From: JAXGTO01 sp040774885
GTDB lineage: Bacteria > Actinomycetota > Coriobacteriia > Coriobacteriales > Eggerthellaceae
Length of the DNA stretch: 42,671 nt
Reading direction: 5' to 3'
Assembly: GCA_040774885.1 (NCBI GenBank)
Contig: JAXGTO010000022.1
Location: forward strand, 1 to 42,671
Shown: piece after piece, positions 41,070-42,671 of the stretch
Numbering within the stretch: the stretch's first letter is position 1
Layout of the letters: every line of letters starts with the position of its first letter
Notes under the pieces: model-generated
Told to the model about the DNA's origin: nothing
Seen by the model: the letters and a program-made list of their open reading frames with translations, nothing else
Databases searched by the model: none
Position numbers and translations under genes: made by a program

Positions 41070-42671
41070 TCAGCGGAGCAGCTTCCTGCGTGCAGCATAC
41101 GCACCGACAGCGCTTGCTGCACCGAGCATCAGCAACATGATTGCCGCATAGCCGGAATCTCCCGTCTTGGCCGTGGAAGCGGCAGTGGACTTGGTCGTGG
41201 CTGAAGTCGAAGCTTGCGGCGTTGTCGTCGGCGCCTTGGTCGCTTCCTCAGGGTTCGCACCGGGCTGAGTAGACGAATCGGATAGCTTCACCGTTACGGA
41301 AGAGGATTGCGTGGGGTCGAACACCGAGGTTGCCGTGACGACTATCTCGCTGGCCGTTTCGTCAGCGCCCACGGTGAGCTTGCCGTCGGCATCGATCGAA
41401 GTGGCCGAGCTGGTGTTGCCGGAAATGCTCCACTTCACCGCATTGGAAGCGCCGCCCGTTACCGTGACGTCCGCCGTGAAGGTATGGGACCCCCCTTTGG
41501 TCACCGTGACGTTTTGATCGTCGGTGGCGATGACCACCTTGTCGACGGCCGGGAACTGGACGGTCACCGTGGCGGTGGCCACCTTGGTGGCATCGAAGAC
41601 GCTGGTGGCGATGACGGTGAACGCCGTGGCTTTTTCGTCTGCGCCCACAGTGAGCTTGCCGCTTGCATCGATAACGGTGGAGGCGCTGGTGGCGCCGGAT
41701 ACCTTCCAAGAAACAGTACTGGAAGCGCCATCGACGACCGCAACATCTGCCCCGAACGTCTGCGTCGAGCCCACGAGGACCGTGGCGGAGCCCGGCGTAA
41801 CCGTGATGCCCGTAACGGCGGGATGAGGAACCACCACAGTGGCTGATGCCTTCTTGGAGGCATCGAATGTGCTGGTGGCGGTAACGATGAGCTTCGTGGC
41901 CGTTTCGTCCGCACCAACGGTGAGCGTGCCGTCGGATGCAACAGCGGTGGCAGCGCTGGTACTGCCCGAAACCGTCCAAGCAAGGGTGGCAGGCGCACCG
42001 TAGACGGTCTGCACATCGGCGGTGAACGCCTGGGTGCTTCCAAGGTCAACGGTAGTAGCAGTCGGAGAAACAGAGACAGCGGTGACGGCCGGCTGCTGAA
42101 CCGTGATCACGGCCGTGCCGTACTTGGAGGTGTCGAACGTGCTGGTGGCCTTGACGGTGAGGGCCGTGGCTTTTTCATCGGCGCCCACGGTGAGTTTTCC
42201 GCTGGCATCGATGGCGGTGGTGGCGCTGGTGTTGCCCTTCACCGTCCAGGTGACGGTGGTAGGTGCCCCGTCGGCCACATCGACAGCGGCGGAGAAGGTC
42301 TTGGTTGCGCCCAGGGCCATCTCGGAGGTGGCGGGCGTGACGGTGACGCCGTTCACAACGGGATGGAGCACCCTGACGGCGGCGGTGGCGGACTTGGTGG
42401 CGTCGAAGGCGCTGGTGGCGGTGACGGTGAGGCTGGCGGCCGTCTCGTCGGCGCCCACGGTGAGCGTGCCGTCGGCGGAGATGGAGGTGGAGGCGCTTTC
42501 GGCGCCCGACACCGTCCAGGCGACGGCGGTGGAGGCGCCGTCCACGGCTTCGACGGCGGCGGAGAAGGCCTGCGTGCCCCCGAGCCCCAGGGTGGCGGCG
42601 TCGGGATCGACGGCGACGGAGGTGACGGCGGGATGGAGCACCCTGACGGCGGCGGTGGCGGACTTGGTGGC
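41070..42671 (-). CDS. Repetitive Ig-like surface protein, C-terminal part (cut by window edge)
   Basis: The last 533 codons of a long surface protein. The reading frame is open to the edge, so the apparent GTG start at 42641 is not real. It has five complete bacterial Ig-like repeats of about 90 residues, each with WTVSG/KGN, a TLTVGADET or KLTVGADEK turn and TATSxFD. A Thr/Ser/Pro-rich stalk (ATKAPTTTPQASTSATTKST) follows. The end is TAKTGDSG, a hydrophobic helix (AAIMLLMLGAASAVGAYA) and RRKLLR, which is a sorting-signal layout with a degenerate LPxTG (TAKTG), suggesting sortase or membrane anchoring. Function may be adhesion; no ligand domain is in view. Confidence 0.85.
   Translation of the reverse strand, partial: ATKSATAAVRVLHPAVTSVAVDPDAATLGLGGTQAFSAAVEAVDGASTAVAWTVSGAESASTSISADGTLTVGADETAASLTVTATSAFDATKSATAAVRVLHPVVNGVTVTPATSEMALGATKTFSAAVDVADGAPTTVTWTVKGNTSATTAIDASGKLTVGADEKATALTVKATSTFDTSKYGTAVITVQQPAVTAVSVSPTATTVDLGSTQAFTADVQTVYGAPATLAWTVSGSTSAATAVASDGTLTVGADETATKLIVTATSTFDASKKASATVVVPHPAVTGITVTPGSATVLVGSTQTFGADVAVVDGASSTVSWKVSGATSASTVIDASGKLTVGADEKATAFTVIATSVFDATKVATATVTVQFPAVDKVVIATDDQNVTVTKGGSHTFTADVTVTGGASNAVKWSISGNTSSATSIDADGKLTVGADETASEIVVTATSVFDPTQSSSVTVKLSDSSTQPGANPEEATKAPTTTPQASTSATTKSTAASTAKTGDSGYAAIMLLMLGAASAVGAYAARRKLLR
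41330..42671 (-). repeat. Tandem 270-base Ig-domain repeat array
   Basis: The repeats alternate between two subtypes: type A with SDGTLTVGADET and a linker ending HP, and type B with ASGKLTVGADEK and a linker ending in QxP. The bases 42361-42401 and 42631-42671 are identical over 41 positions, exactly 270 apart. The copies nearest the edge are visibly more GC-rich than those nearest the C-terminus. Confidence 0.85.

Noticed and set aside
41100..42671. CRISPR array
   Set aside because: The repetition is 270 bases long and in frame within a coding region of Ig-like domains, not short repeats with unique spacers. No cas genes are present.

Overview
The window is a high-GC, gene-dense bacterial chromosome segment that looks like an anaerobic actinobacterium of the class Coriobacteriia, probably family Eggerthellaceae (Eggerthella/Slackia relatives). 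The evidence is the actinobacterial fhaA-fhaB-pstP-rodA/pbp-pknB cell-wall signalling cluster, tRNA genes with encoded CCA, CWB2-anchored surface protease, DegV, DUF1836, and an NRAMP-related magnesium transporter of the kind described from Eggerthella lenta. The genus is an inference; no rRNA is present. All 36 protein genes listed look intact except the two cut by the window edges.

Layout. 1-9742 is entirely on the minus strand: an edge-truncated MBOAT acyltransferase, class I (DhnA-type) aldolase, a TM2 protein, an envelope operon (YtxH, double PRC-barrel, TVP38), ddl, a PLP aminotransferase, and a serS-led overlapping run (serS, a disordered-tail membrane protein, a small domain like the cyanophycin synthetase N-terminus). 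9923-11101 holds a small acidic membrane protein and a pyridoxal/pyridoxamine kinase. A multi-TM Ser/Thr kinase with an altered HRD motif (minus) is followed by tRNA-Leu(CAG). 13323-20930 is the cell-division/cell-wall signalling cluster, in which RodA and its transpeptidase partner are one 919-residue fusion. It is followed by a 1045-residue subtilase with CWB2 repeats, tRNA-Arg(CCT), an orphan response regulator, a divergent DUF1836/DegV pair and an AGCS sodium/amino-acid symporter.

28882-35773 is mostly minus: a shikimate-kinase-like protein with substituted substrate residues, an EamA transporter, DUF2207 and LemA proteins with tRNA-Ser(GCT) antisense between them, ispE, tadA, tRNA-Arg(ACG) (the known substrate of TadA) and a DUF4190 protein. 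35947-41057 is plus: citrate synthase, tRNA-Ser(TGA), then a strongly structured 220-nt leader in front of a PRC/MgtE_N/CBS protein and the NRMT-type transporter, then 5-formyl-THF cyclo-ligase. The right edge is the C-terminal part of a repetitive Ig-like surface protein whose array continues out of the window.

The most interesting candidates are: (1) the structured leader at about 37527-37749, whose hairpin loop can pair either with an upstream purine run or with the Shine-Dalgarno sequence of the putative magnesium operon, suggesting an undescribed cis-regulatory RNA; (2) the soluble MgtE-domain protein coupled to the NRMT transporter; (3) the RodA-PBP fusion; (4) the shikimate-kinase-like enzyme lacking the substrate arginine; (5) tadA next to its substrate tRNA; and (6) the two-module repeat array at the right end. 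All positions and motifs were read by eye; family assignments come from motif recognition, not database searches.
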